Shown: positions 8,050-16,731 of the stretch, in pieces
Position numbering within the stretch: the first letter of the stretch is position 1
How the letters are laid out: each line of letters opens with the position of its first letter
NCBI GenBank assembly: GCA_016719945.1
Contig: JADJYE010000003.1
Location: 372,001 to 436,000, forward strand
Length of the DNA: 64,000 nt
Source of the DNA: Polyangiaceae bacterium
GTDB taxonomy: Bacteria; Myxococcota_A; Polyangia; Polyangiales; Polyangiaceae
Reading direction: 5' to 3'
Program-made: the position numbers and the translations under genes
The notes under the pieces: model-generated
The model's input: the letters and a program-made list of their open reading frames with translations, nothing else
Told to the model about the DNA's origin: nothing
Database searches by the model: none

Positions 8050-9764
8050 CGCGGCGCTACTCGGTCGAGCGCAAGCTGGGCGCGGGGGGCAGCGGGACGG
8101 TGTACCTCGGCTGGCGTCTCGGGCCCGAGGGCTTCCGCCGGCGCGTCGCCATCAAGCGCCCGCACGCGGACCTGATCAGCGACCCGGCGGGCCGGCGCGC
8201 CACGTTGCGAGAGGCCGCGCTCGCGTCCCGCATCCACCACGCGCACGTGGTCAGCGTGGTCGATGTCCTGGTCGAGGACGACGACATCTCGCTGATCCTC
8301 GAATACGTCGACGGCGCCTCCCTCGCCGAGCTGCTCGACGCCTCGGTCGCGGGCCGCACAGCGCCGCTGCCCCCTCGAGTCGCCATCAGGATCCTCCTCG
8401 ACGCGTGCGCCGGCCTCGCCGCGCTCCACGAGCACGCCGACGAGACTGGCCCGCACAAGCTCCTGCACCAGGACGTCTCGCCGCAGAACGTCCTCGTCGG
8501 TCGCGACGGCGTCGCGCGCGTCTCCGACCTCGGCCTCGAGCGCGCGGCGGAGGCGACCGCCACCCGCTCTGCGGGCTCGATCGTCGGAAAGCTCGGGTAC
8601 CTCGCCCCAGAGGTCCTCGAGGGCACGCCCTTCTCGGAGAGCGCCGACCTCTACGCGATCGGCGTCGTCGCCTGGGAGGGGCTCGCACAGCGCCGGCTGT
8701 TCTCCTCGGGCACCAGCGAGATCGAGGTGCGCCGCGCCGCGCGAGCCGCGATCCCGCCGCTGAGATCGGTCGTGGCCGACCTGCCCGCGGCCCTCGAGCG
8801 CGCCGTCGCCTCGGCGCTCGAGCGCGAGCCATCGAGGCGCCCCTCCTCGGTCCGCGCCTTCGCGGTGGCCCTCGAGCACGCCGCGCGCGCAGCCGATTGG
8901 GTGGGCACCCACGTCGAGGTCGGCGCCTGGGTCGAGCGAGCCTCCGGCAAGCTCCAGCCCAGCTCGGTGCACACGCCGACGCTCGCGCCATCGGTCGCCA
9001 AGGCACATGGCTTCGGGGTGACCGCATCCATCACGCCGTGGGTCGCCGACGACGAGCCGACGCCGATCGTCGACAAGATCACCGGCCTCGCAGCAGAGGT
9101 GACAGCCTCGGCCGAGCCGCCGCCCCCGATCTCGGCCTCCGCCCCCGCCGCGCCCCCCGACCGCGACGACGCCGTCGGCCGCACGACCGTGAAGATGTCC
9201 ACGGCCGAGGTCATGAGCGCCCTCCCCGAGCTCGCGCCGCTCGCCACGCAGCCATCGCGAGGTTCGCCGGCCAGCGCCCCGCCCGGGGCCGTATCGACGG
9301 CCGTTCCGGTGGCGTGGCCGGGAGCGGCGGCGGAGCGCCCGGCGACGAGGCGCCGCGCGGTCGTGTTGGCACTCGCAGCCGGGGTGGCCGCTTCGATCCT
9401 CGTCTACGCTGCCATTTCCTCGCGGCGCAGCTCGTCGCCAGAGGCCGCCTCGGCCGCGGCGGGGCGGCCGAGCACGACGGCGAGCGCGCCTTCGCGGTCT
9501 GCGTCCAGCGAAGCTCCGAGCCCTACGGCGCCCCTCGCCGAGGCACCCTCGCCTCCGCCACCGCCTCCGGCGGAGCCCTCGGCCGTCGAAGATGACATCG
9601 AGATCCTCGAGCCCGTCGCCGCCGCGGGAGACGGAAGCTCGCAGCGGCCCGTCGCTGCGAAGCGGAGCAAGCCTACGGCGACGGCGGCCACCACCCCAGC
9701 TCCGACCGCCTCGGCGCCGCTGCCACCCGAGAACCCTTATCGCAAGAAGAGCCCGACGCCGTGA
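8046..9764 (+). CDS. Membrane-anchored Ser/Thr protein kinase with variant catalytic motifs
   Basis: This 572-residue protein has a Hanks-type kinase domain: Gly-loop GAGGSGTVYLG (residues ~11-21) and VK-type VAIKR. The catalytic loop reads HQDVSPQN (~residue 141) in place of HRD, and the metal-binding motif is DLG (~161) in place of DFG. A Pro/Ala/Ser-rich linker follows, then one transmembrane helix (~440-458) and a short, likely periplasmic, Pro-rich tail. The Asp of both motifs is kept, so activity is possible; the HQD and DLG changes may lower it. It overlaps the regulator upstream (GTGA) and the TPR protein downstream (GTGA), forming a three-gene signalling unit. Confidence 0.85.
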   Translation: MTRRYSVERKLGAGGSGTVYLGWRLGPEGFRRRVAIKRPHADLISDPAGRRATLREAALASRIHHAHVVSVVDVLVEDDDISLILEYVDGASLAELLDASVAGRTAPLPPRVAIRILLDACAGLAALHEHADETGPHKLLHQDVSPQNVLVGRDGVARVSDLGLERAAEATATRSAGSIVGKLGYLAPEVLEGTPFSESADLYAIGVVAWEGLAQRRLFSSGTSEIEVRRAARAAIPPLRSVVADLPAALERAVASALEREPSRRPSSVRAFAVALEHAARAADWVGTHVEVGAWVERASGKLQPSSVHTPTLAPSVAKAHGFGVTASITPWVADDEPTPIVDKITGLAAEVTASAEPPPPISASAPAAPPDRDDAVGRTTVKMSTAEVMSALPELAPLATQPSRGSPASAPPGAVSTAVPVAWPGAAAERPATRRRAVVLALAAGVAASILVYAAISSRRSSSPEAASAAAGRPSTTASAPSRSASSEAPSPTAPLAEAPSPPPPPPAEPSAVEDDIEILEPVAAAGDGSSQRPVAAKRSKPTATAATTPAPTASAPLPPENPYRKKSPTP

Positions 9765-10675
9765 GCGTCCACGCACGAGCTTGCGGCGCCGTCCTCGCGG
9801 GCGCCCTCGCAATGGCGCCTCCGCGCGGAGCCGCCGCGGCGGAGCCGCCCGATCTCGTCCAGGCCGCCGAGCGCGCGTACGACGAGGGCGTGAAGGCGCA
9901 GACGTCCGGGGACTACGCCCGCGCCGCGCGCCTCTTCGCCGAGGCAGACGCGCTCGCGCCGAACCCTGTAGCTCTCGAGGCGGCGCTCTCGGCTTCGATC
10001 CTGGCGGACGACGCGGTGCTCGGGATGGAGCTCGCCCTCCGCGCCGAGCGCGACCCATCCCCGGGGGCATCGCTCGCCGACGCCAAGGCGCGCACCCTCA
10101 CGAAGCTCTCTTCGCGCGCTGGCTACGTCGAGGTGCGCTGCAATGGATGCGAGGCGAAGCTCGACGGACGGGCGATCGTCCTCGGGCGCGCGCACGCCGC
10201 CGCGACTGGGCCACACGCCGTCGAGGCCACGTTCAATGGCCTCGCCGCCCTGCCCATCAGCGTGGTCGTCGCCGGCGGTCAGCGCGTCGTCGTCGACGTG
10301 CCGGCGCCCGCGCCCAAGCCGCCCCCGCCCGCGCGTCTGCCCGAGCCGACCGAGCGGAGCGGCGTCCACCCCGCGCTCTTCTTCACCGGCCTCGGGCTGA
10401 CGGTCGCCTTCGGCGCGGGGACGATCGCCTCGGCCGTCGATCTGTACGCCATTTCGGATGAATTCGAAGCCAGCCCGAGCCCCGCGCTCGCCGAGGCGGG
10501 CGAGTCGGCGGAGCTTCGCACCTACGCGCTCGAGGGGGTCACCGCCTTGGTCGGGCTGACGACGATCGCGATCGGGGTCTTCGCGACGGATTGGGATGCC
10601 CTGTCGCCTGGCAAGAAGGGGGGGGCGAAGGTGGGCGTGGGGCTCGGCTATGTCGGGGTGACAATCGCTCTATGA
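9761..10675 (+). CDS. Exported TPR-like protein of the kinase cassette
   Basis: This 304-residue protein has a signal peptide (cleavage likely after GAAAA). A TPR-like helical pair follows (AAERAYDEGVKAQTSGDYARAARLFAEA is one helix-turn-helix unit, quoted here only by its type). Then comes a small beta domain of PEGA-like character (CNGCEAKLDGRAI...GPHAVEATF), a Pro-rich linker and two hydrophobic helices near the C-terminus. It begins in the kinase stop codon. The same architecture recurs at 18262 and 21133. I infer a periplasmic or envelope partner of the kinase. Confidence 0.7.
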   Translation: MSVHARACGAVLAGALAMAPPRGAAAAEPPDLVQAAERAYDEGVKAQTSGDYARAARLFAEADALAPNPVALEAALSASILADDAVLGMELALRAERDPSPGASLADAKARTLTKLSSRAGYVEVRCNGCEAKLDGRAIVLGRAHAAATGPHAVEATFNGLAALPISVVVAGGQRVVVDVPAPAPKPPPPARLPEPTERSGVHPALFFTGLGLTVAFGAGTIASAVDLYAISDEFEASPSPALAEAGESAELRTYALEGVTALVGLTTIAIGVFATDWDALSPGKKGGAKVGVGLGYVGVTIAL

Positions 10676-10684
10676 AGCGCAGCG

Positions 10685-11911
10685 CTACAGGGAAAGCTCC
10701 ACCGGTCCGGTGGCCACGTCGACGTCGACCGGCGCCGCGAGCTCGCCGCGCACGAGGACCTCGAAGGTGACCCCGTCGAAGGCGAGCACCCGCGCCGCGG
10801 TGAGCGCGCCAGCTCCCTCGTCGGGCACCACGCGCACGGCCGTAACGTCGGCGAGGGTCTGCCCCTCCGGGAGCTCGATCGCCGTCCTTCCGGTGCCGGA
10901 GCAGCGCGCGTCGAGCGAGCCCGTCGAGCCAGCGTAGATCCCGAGGTTGCTGAGCCACTCGCCGCCGACCTCGACCTCGAAGGCCGCTCTGACGCCGCCC
11001 TCCAGCGCGTAGTCGACGAACACGTAGGCGGAAGGTGCGCCGAGCATCCCGTCCGCGACCCCACCCGAAGCGGCGATCTTTCCCTCGCGCTGCACCTCGA
11101 GCCAGCCCGCGGCGACGAGCCACGGCAGGTCGTCGAGCACGCGCTCGCGCGGCACCCCAGGCCCCTGCTCGAACGCAATGGGGACCGGCGACACGTGCCA
11201 CCTCGCCGTCGAGTCGGCCGGCTCCGGCGCGACGAGACCGTTGGTCGTCGCCATGCGCAGGCGAGGGTGTGTCCCCTCGAGCGGGCCGTCGAACGGCAGG
11301 GTCGCGTGGTCTGTGCCTTGATAGGTCTGCTCGGCCCGATCGAAGAGACCCTCGATATCGTGCGGTCTGCCCCATTGCGCGAGGAGCAGCGTGGGGAGCA
11401 GCCCGGTCCCCCCGTCTTCGCTGGTCATCACGTATTGCAGCATGTCCCCGCTCTGGAACACGAGGAGCGGCGCGTCGTTCGCGTAGACGTCGCTATAGAG
11501 GGCCAGCACAGGCAGCCCCGCCGCGCTCGGGTCGACCGACAGCTCCACCGCCTCCAGCGCCGCCTCGCCCGTTCGCGAGTACATGACCGGTCCGCCGTCC
11601 CACGCCCCGAGGGAAGCTCGCGTCTCCTGCTCGAAGCCGCCCACGAGGATCACGTCTCGCGGAAGGTTCGCGCCCGCCGTGAACGTCAGCACCGCGCCCG
11701 GCGTCGCCAGATCGGCCCAGCTCCCGCCCACGCTCGACGCTCGCACCATCACCACGAGCTCGTCGCCGATCTCGGCTCCGCCCGGCACCCCGAGCGTCTC
11801 GAGCTCGAGGGGCGCACCCCCCGAGCCGCCTGTGCCTCCGGCCCCGCCCGTGGCGGTGGAGTCGGAGCACGCTGCTGCGAGGGCGAGCGGCAGGACGAGC
11901 GAGCGCATCAC
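10685..11911 (-). CDS. Hypothetical lipoprotein
   Basis: This is a 408-residue secreted lipoprotein with the lipobox LALAAAC, then a short Gly-rich linker (GGAGGTGGSGG) and a beta-rich mature chain. I recognise no catalytic motif or named domain. The Gly-rich linker after the lipid-anchored Cys is shared with other lipoproteins in this window. It stands alone on the minus strand, convergent with the TPR protein (9 bp apart) and probably followed in the same direction by unrelated genes. Confidence 0.65.
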   Translation of the reverse strand: MMRSLVLPLALAAACSDSTATGGAGGTGGSGGAPLELETLGVPGGAEIGDELVVMVRASSVGGSWADLATPGAVLTFTAGANLPRDVILVGGFEQETRASLGAWDGGPVMYSRTGEAALEAVELSVDPSAAGLPVLALYSDVYANDAPLLVFQSGDMLQYVMTSEDGGTGLLPTLLLAQWGRPHDIEGLFDRAEQTYQGTDHATLPFDGPLEGTHPRLRMATTNGLVAPEPADSTARWHVSPVPIAFEQGPGVPRERVLDDLPWLVAAGWLEVQREGKIAASGGVADGMLGAPSAYVFVDYALEGGVRAAFEVEVGGEWLSNLGIYAGSTGSLDARCSGTGRTAIELPEGQTLADVTAVRVVPDEGAGALTAARVLAFDGVTFEVLVRGELAAPVDVDVATGPVELSL

Positions 11912-11926
11912 GGCGTGATCACCGGA

Positions 11927-12901
11927 TCAGAACGAGTAGCTGTCGGCCCAGGTCGTGCTCAGCTGCCCTTCGATGGTGCCGGTGAGCTTGCTCTTGCCCG
12001 TGCCGTCGAACGTCACCTTCATGGGGCCCTTGAGCTCCCGCTTCACCGGCAGGCCCGTGTCGGCTCGGAGCTCGAACGTGCCCTGGGTGGTGACCTGGCT
12101 CTTCGAGCCGGACTCGGCGTCGTCGAGCACGAAGGAGAACGCGACGTCGAGCACCACCACCTTCTTGCTGCCGCCATCCTTGATCGCCTTGACGGTCACC
12201 TTCGTCTCCAGGCTCGCCGGAGGCCGCTCGCCGGCGCTGGCCTGGGACGCGAGGACCTTGGCGACGCCGTCGAGCGAGTCGCCGATCTTCACCTTTTCTG
12301 GCAGCGCCTCGAGCACCTGCACGTCGCCGGCCATCGAGTCGAGGTCTGCCATCACGGCGTCGAGCGTGGCCGCCGGCGGGCTCTTCCCGCCAGCGTCGGT
12401 GACGGTCACGGAGTCCCCCTTGAGCTCGACGTTGAAGGTCTGCCCGGCGTGCGGGAGCTGGGTCTCCTCGGTCTTGCCGTCCTTGGTGGCGACCTTCTTC
12501 TGCGACTTGGCATAGGTCACGGTCAGCTTGGTGCACCGCTTCCCGTCGACCGCGAGGCACTCCTCCGAGCGCTCGTGCCGGGTCGTCTCGGTCGACTCCT
12601 TCGACAGCTTGCCCTTCGGTCCAGAGATGTCCGTCTTCCGCTGGCTCACTCCCACCTGCGTCGTCGCGCGCTTGTCGCCGACGGCAGGGTAGCGTTTGGT
12701 GATCGCGATCTCCGTCAGCTCCGCCGAGGCGCCATCGGGCGCAGCCGTGCTCGAGGCCTGCGCGGAGGTCGAGGTCGCCCTTGCGCTGGTGTCGTCGGCG
12801 CCGGTCTTCGGCGCGGGCTGCTCGCAGCCCACCAGCAGCGCGAGGGCGAGGACTGCGGCGCACGTCGATCGGGACGCCCTGGGTGTCATCGGCTCGTTCA
12901 T
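11927..12901 (-). CDS. Hypothetical lipoprotein, DUF6263-like in layout
   Basis: This 324-residue protein has a lipoprotein signal (LALALLVGC), a Ser/Thr/Ala-rich linker and a beta-rich C-terminal domain. It contains repeated lipid-binding-like strands such as FELRADTGLPVKRELKGPM and SKLTGTIEGQLSTTW. The strand pattern resembles the DUF6263 or LolA-like beta-sandwiches seen in envelope proteins, but I cannot confirm that family by eye. ATGs are available at 12901 and 12889. It ends 15 bases before the start of the downstream minus-strand lipoprotein gene, so the two may be co-transcribed. Confidence 0.6.
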   Translation of the reverse strand: MNEPMTPRASRSTCAAVLALALLVGCEQPAPKTGADDTSARATSTSAQASSTAAPDGASAELTEIAITKRYPAVGDKRATTQVGVSQRKTDISGPKGKLSKESTETTRHERSEECLAVDGKRCTKLTVTYAKSQKKVATKDGKTEETQLPHAGQTFNVELKGDSVTVTDAGGKSPPAATLDAVMADLDSMAGDVQVLEALPEKVKIGDSLDGVAKVLASQASAGERPPASLETKVTVKAIKDGGSKKVVVLDVAFSFVLDDAESGSKSQVTTQGTFELRADTGLPVKRELKGPMKVTFDGTGKSKLTGTIEGQLSTTWADSYSF

Positions 12902-12972
12902 CTGGCGTGTGAGTATAGTCGGGCTCCCGCTCCGTGGGCGCTGTGCGCTGCAGTGATGGACAGATCCCGGCG

Positions 12973-13602
12973 TCAGCTTCGTCGGGAGAGCGGCGCCTTC
13001 TCTTCCAAGAAGGTCTTCGCCTGCGACATGCCAGAGACGCCGCCGGAGACGATGAAGGTCACGAACGAGGCGCCGTCCGTGCCGATCGGCACCACTCGGT
13101 CTTTGGGCACCACGATCAGGTTGCCAGCGAAGTTGTACGACTGAGGCAGGTACACCGCGACGCGGTCGGCGAGCGCGGGATCGTCGAAGCGGTCGCAGGT
13201 GATGAAGCCCAAGACGCCGACGTCGCCAGCACCGTCGAGCTTGACCATGACGGGCCGATCGAACGACTGCTTGTCACCCACGAACGCTCCCAGCAGGTCT
13301 TTGAGTGAGGCGTGCAGCACGCGCACGAGCGGCAGCTCGCCGAGCACGTAGTCGAGCAAGGCCACGAGCCGCCGCCCAATGGCGTTGCCGGTGAGGAAGC
13401 CGATCAGCGTGATGACGAGCACCGCGATGGCGATGCCCAGGCCTGGCACCGGAAGTGGCCCAGGCACCAAGCGGTCGAGCGCGCTGAACGTCGTCCACAG
13501 CACGTAGGCGGTGGCGCCCAGCGGCACCAGCACCAAACACCCCTTGAAGAAGTTGTCGACGAACCACTTGAGGGGCGTGCGGTGCGGCTTCGCGGAGCTC
13601 AT
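12973..13602 (-). CDS. DUF502 family membrane protein
   Basis: This 209-residue protein matches DUF502: an N-terminal KWFVDNFFKGCLVLVPLGAT helix, a second transmembrane helix (GLGIAIAVLVITLIGFLTGN) and a conserved soluble tail (VMVKLDGAGDVGVLGFITC, VYLPQSYNFAGNLIVVP). I chose the ATG at 13602, just before the first helix; a longer in-frame extension to 13791 overlaps the divergent hydrolase gene. The family is widespread and membrane-located, and its function is not established. A divergent promoter region lies between this gene and the hydrolase at 13661. Confidence 0.85.
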   Translation of the reverse strand: MSSAKPHRTPLKWFVDNFFKGCLVLVPLGATAYVLWTTFSALDRLVPGPLPVPGLGIAIAVLVITLIGFLTGNAIGRRLVALLDYVLGELPLVRVLHASLKDLLGAFVGDKQSFDRPVMVKLDGAGDVGVLGFITCDRFDDPALADRVAVYLPQSYNFAGNLIVVPKDRVVPIGTDGASFVTFIVSGGVSGMSQAKTFLEEKAPLSRRS

Positions 13603-13660
13603 GGCGCGAGGGTAGCTCGAACGGCTTCGTGCACCGCCGTCCGCGCTGTACGCTGCGGCG

Positions 13661-14854
13661 ATGTCGCGCACCTCGGCGCTCTCCGTGCTCGCTGGCCTCG
13701 CCTGGTGCGGCGCGCTCGGGTGCGACCTCGAGGAGAGCGTCGAGCCGGCGCCGCCGAGCGGTCGCCCTGCGCTCTCGATGGCCGACCCCATGGCGCCTGG
13801 CCCCTATGGTGTCGGCGTCCGCTCGCTCAGCGTCCAGGTCGGTGAGCGCGAGCTCCCCATCTTGGTGTGGTACCCGGCCACGGTCGAGCCCGACGCCGTC
13901 GCGACCGATTACCCGATCGTCGTCGGCGTGCTCGAGCTCGCGAAGCTCGGCTCGCCGCTCGGCGCCGTGTGGGGTGCCCCCCTCGCGCTCGAGGGAGCCC
14001 CCCACCCTGCCATCGTCTTCTCCCACGGCAACGCCGGCTTCAGCGCGCAGAGCGTCTACCTCACCGAGCACCTCGCGTCGCACGGCTTCGTCGTCGCCGC
14101 ACCCGATCACGTCGGTAACTCGCTCGTCGCGGATCTCGGCGGCCTCTCCGCAGGCGAAGCCGCGGCGGTTCGACCCATCGACGTGAGCGCCACGCTCGAC
14201 GAGCTGCTCGCGGCCTCCGCGACCTGGCCGGGGCCTCTCTATCTCGCCGCCGACCCGGCCCGCGTGGGCGTCGCGGGTCACAGCTTCGGCGCCTTCACCA
14301 CCCTGCGGGTCGCCGGCGCCGAGGTCGACTCTGCCCGCGCGCTCGAGGCGTGCGCGAGCGACCCGAGCGGCCTCGTCTGCGACGGCTGGGACAGCGACAT
14401 CCCCGCATCTCAGCGCGACGATCGCTTCCGTTCCGCTCTCGCTCAGGCCCCCGGCGCCGCCTTCGTCTTCGCCCCCCTCGAAGAGGGCCTTGCCCCGCTC
14501 GAGATCCCCCTCATGATCCAGGGCGGGACCCACGATGAGGTCACCCCCTACGAGACCGAGTGCGTCGAGCCGTTCGAGGCCCTCGATGGCCCGGCGTACC
14601 TCCTGCTCATCGAGGGCGCCGGCCACTTCACCTTCTCCGACGTCTGCGGCCTCACCGACCAGCTCGGCCTCGACCTCGAGCTCTTGAGCAACGGGTGCGA
14701 GGACACCGACATCGACCCCGAGATCGCCCACCGCCTTGCCGCGGGCTATGGCACGGCGTTCTTCCAACAGACCCTCCGAGGGCAGTCGCCATCGCCACTG
14801 CTCGAAGGGAAGGAGCCGTGGCCCGCTGGGGTAGAGAGCTTGAAGGCGAAGTGA
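13661..14854 (+). CDS. Alpha/beta-hydrolase lipoprotein, PAF-acetylhydrolase type
   Basis: This 397-residue protein starts with a lipoprotein signal (lipobox CGALGC). The fold signatures are the oxyanion region IVFSHGNAGF (~residues 118-127) and the nucleophile elbow GHSFG (~205-209). A late EGAGHFTF holds the likely catalytic His, with an Asp probably supplied by the segment before GTHDEV. The layout matches the platelet-activating-factor acetylhydrolase isoform II / dienelactone-hydrolase-like group. The substrate is unknown, and the location is probably the outer membrane or periplasm. Confidence 0.8.
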   Translation: MSRTSALSVLAGLAWCGALGCDLEESVEPAPPSGRPALSMADPMAPGPYGVGVRSLSVQVGERELPILVWYPATVEPDAVATDYPIVVGVLELAKLGSPLGAVWGAPLALEGAPHPAIVFSHGNAGFSAQSVYLTEHLASHGFVVAAPDHVGNSLVADLGGLSAGEAAAVRPIDVSATLDELLAASATWPGPLYLAADPARVGVAGHSFGAFTTLRVAGAEVDSARALEACASDPSGLVCDGWDSDIPASQRDDRFRSALAQAPGAAFVFAPLEEGLAPLEIPLMIQGGTHDEVTPYETECVEPFEALDGPAYLLLIEGAGHFTFSDVCGLTDQLGLDLELLSNGCEDTDIDPEIAHRLAAGYGTAFFQQTLRGQSPSPLLEGKEPWPAGVESLKAK

Positions 14855-14928
14855 AGGAGCGCGGAGGTGTCCGCGAAGCGCGGGAACATCGTCACACTCC
14901 GCGACTCTGCCGAGATGCCCCTTCGTTC

Positions 14929-15780
14929 ATGCGATCTCTCGCCCTCTTCCTGCTCTGTGCGTCCTGCCAGCTCCCGGCGCCACCGGCGAGCCGCGCGATC
15001 CCGCCGCCCCCGACGGCCGACGCGGCGGCTCTGTCGGGTGAGCACGTCCAGCCGACCTCCGAGGCGCCTGCGCCGCCGGTCGGGGCCAAGATCACGACGC
15101 GTATGCCGACCTCTTGGAATGGCGACGACTCCGAGCCGCTCGCAGAGCGGGGGAAGCTCGCGGTGCAGCGACGCCGGCCCGTGGTCGAGCAGCTCTTCGA
15201 CGACGCGGACGTCAAGTTCCCACCGGCCGAGCTGCTGCTGCGCGCCTTCAAGGCAGAGAAGGAGCTCGAGGTGTGGGCGTCCTCGGCGCGGGGAGGGGAG
15301 ATGACGCGAGTCGCCACCTACGGCATCTGCCGGATCAGCGGCGAGCTCGGGCCCAAGCGGCGCGAGGGCGACCTGCAGGTGCCCGAGGGTTTCTATCGCA
15401 TCGACTACTTTTGGCCCGACCCGTCTTTCTGGCTGTCGGCCAAGGTGAGCTACCCCAACCCGCTCGACAAGCAGCTCGGGGGAGGCGCGCCCGGCGGCGA
15501 CATCATGATCCACGGAGACTGCGCCTCCATCGGCTGCATCTCGCTCAGCGACGAGCGAATGGAGGAGCTCTGGGTCATGGGCACCAGCCTCACGGGCCCG
15601 GGGGCCGCGGTGAGCGTGCACATCTTCCCGACCCGCGAGCTCGCGACGCTGACCGAGACCGACAGCCCGCACCGCGCGTTCTGGCAGGACCTACGCCTCG
15701 CGTACGACGGCTTCGAACGCGACCGCCGGTTGCCCAACGTGGGCGTCGGCTTCAAGGGCCGCTACGAGCTCCGCGACTGA
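14929..15780 (+). CDS. L,D-transpeptidase (YkuD) family protein
   Basis: This 283-residue exported protein has a signal or lipoprotein leader (LALFLLCASC), a Pro/Ala linker and a YkuD domain. The catalytic signature IMIHGDCASIGCISL, with HG and the active Cys, lies near residues 191-205. It is preceded by EGFYRIDYFWPDPSFWLS, typical of L,D-transpeptidases that keep a murein-binding groove. The enzyme would cross-link or modify peptidoglycan stem peptides in the periplasm. The ATG at 14929 directly precedes the signal sequence. Confidence 0.85.
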   Translation: MRSLALFLLCASCQLPAPPASRAIPPPPTADAAALSGEHVQPTSEAPAPPVGAKITTRMPTSWNGDDSEPLAERGKLAVQRRRPVVEQLFDDADVKFPPAELLLRAFKAEKELEVWASSARGGEMTRVATYGICRISGELGPKRREGDLQVPEGFYRIDYFWPDPSFWLSAKVSYPNPLDKQLGGGAPGGDIMIHGDCASIGCISLSDERMEELWVMGTSLTGPGAAVSVHIFPTRELATLTETDSPHRAFWQDLRLAYDGFERDRRLPNVGVGFKGRYELRD

Positions 15781-15855
15781 AGCCCAGCTGAACGACGCGG
15801 CGCTTCAGGCCAAACGGACGACGAGACCTCGCCGAGACGCGCTCACGAGCGGGGG

Positions 15856-15956
15856 ATGACGGTCATGTGACGGTCATGGTGCCTCCTCGTTGATCGACGC
15901 CTTCCCGTGCGGTCGCGCAACGACACGTGGCACGATGACGGTCATATGACGGTCAT
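15856..15956. repeat. Two tandem pairs of an 11-bp palindrome
   Basis: The 11-mer ATGACGGTCAT is a perfect palindrome around its central base. It occurs as abutting pairs at 15856-15877 (the second copy has G for the first A) and at 15935-15956 (both copies perfect). The pairs are 79 bp apart, in a 274-bp gap between two convergent genes. The arrangement looks like operators or protein-binding sites, but no promoter-proximal gene is evident. Confidence 0.75.
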
Positions 15957-15961
15957 CGTCC

Positions 15962-16015
15962 CCTTTCGGTGAACCGCTCGCCCTTGGTGAACCGCTCCCC
16001 CTCGGTGAACCGCTG
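15962..16015. repeat. 18-bp tandem repeat, three copies
   Basis: The core GGTGAACCGCT occurs at 15968, 15986 and 16004, exactly 18 bp apart, with only a few differences in the flanking bases. It directly follows the palindrome pairs. The exact period, uninterrupted by coding constraint, suggests an iteron-like or structural array. A short minus-strand frame through it would give a six-residue repeat, but it lacks other coding signs. Confidence 0.75.
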
Positions 16016-16054
16016 CCGGCGAACCTCATCCCCTTCAGAGAACGACAGCGCCGG

Positions 16055-16660
16055 TCACCGGCAGCCGCAGCTCGAGCCCTCTCCTGCCGCGTCGACTTGC
16101 AAGATGTCCGCGGCGTGCGACGAAACTCTGTAGCGCGACACCTGACCATCTCCGTCATGGTCCATCACCGCGAGGGCGACGAACCAGCCCTCCTTCGGAT
16201 CTGGCGCCGGCAGCGGCTCATCGAACGCCGCCCGCGTCCCAGCGAGCTGCTTCGGCAACGGCGCGCCCGCCGGCCCAGCGGAGATCGCGTAGGCGCCGAA
16301 GACCGGGCCGTCCGCGCGCACCCCCAGCCGCTTGAAGCACTCGCCGAGGGGAGAGCCATCGTCGAGGCTCGTCTTGTGCTTGCCGAGCCCATCCAGGGAG
16401 CGCGGATGGAGATCGTCCTCTACGATGTCGAGCCCTTCGGCGTTGAGCCCACGCGCCCCCGAGCAGCCTGCGTACCCCTTGCCCTCGGCCTCCAGCGTCA
16501 GCTCCGCGGCCCGGATCCCCTGGAGCATCGCGACCGCCTCCGACGTCCGCGTCGTCGACGTCGTCTCACGAGCGCGGGTCAGCCATACCGAGCTCACCCC
16601 TGCGGCGATCACTCCAAGCGCGAGCAGCTCGGCGACCGTCAGCGAGCGCGAGTGGTTCAT
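16055..16660 (-). CDS. Type IV pilin / pseudopilin-like protein
   Basis: This 201-residue protein has an N-terminal hydrophobic helix of pilin type (TVAELLALGVIAAGVSSVWL) after a short leader. A globular domain with two Cys pairs follows (YAGCSGARG, GSSCGC at the end) and a late MDHDGDGQVSRYRVS segment, which resembles the Ca-binding-like loop of some minor pilins. The usual Glu at position +5 of the mature protein is not clearly placed, so processing by a prepilin peptidase is uncertain. It stands alone here, with no secretion or pilus genes adjacent. Confidence 0.6.
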   Translation of the reverse strand: MNHSRSLTVAELLALGVIAAGVSSVWLTRARETTSTTRTSEAVAMLQGIRAAELTLEAEGKGYAGCSGARGLNAEGLDIVEDDLHPRSLDGLGKHKTSLDDGSPLGECFKRLGVRADGPVFGAYAISAGPAGAPLPKQLAGTRAAFDEPLPAPDPKEGWFVALAVMDHDGDGQVSRYRVSSHAADILQVDAAGEGSSCGCR

Positions 16661-16731
16661 GGCTGTAGCTCAATTGTACCTCGGCGCTCACCTGGTAAGC
16701 TGCCTGCCGTGACGGGGGGCGAGACCGCCGA

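Noticed and set aside
15856..16015. CRISPR array in the 15.9-16.0 kb repeats
   Set aside because: Units are 11 and 18 bp with no spacers of regular length, and no cas genes are present.
15874..16158. Short minus-strand frame with a six-residue repeat in the 15.9-16.1 kb intergenic region
   Set aside because: The repeat arises only because an 18-bp DNA repeat is read in frame. There is no ribosome site, and the rest of the chain lacks protein-like composition.
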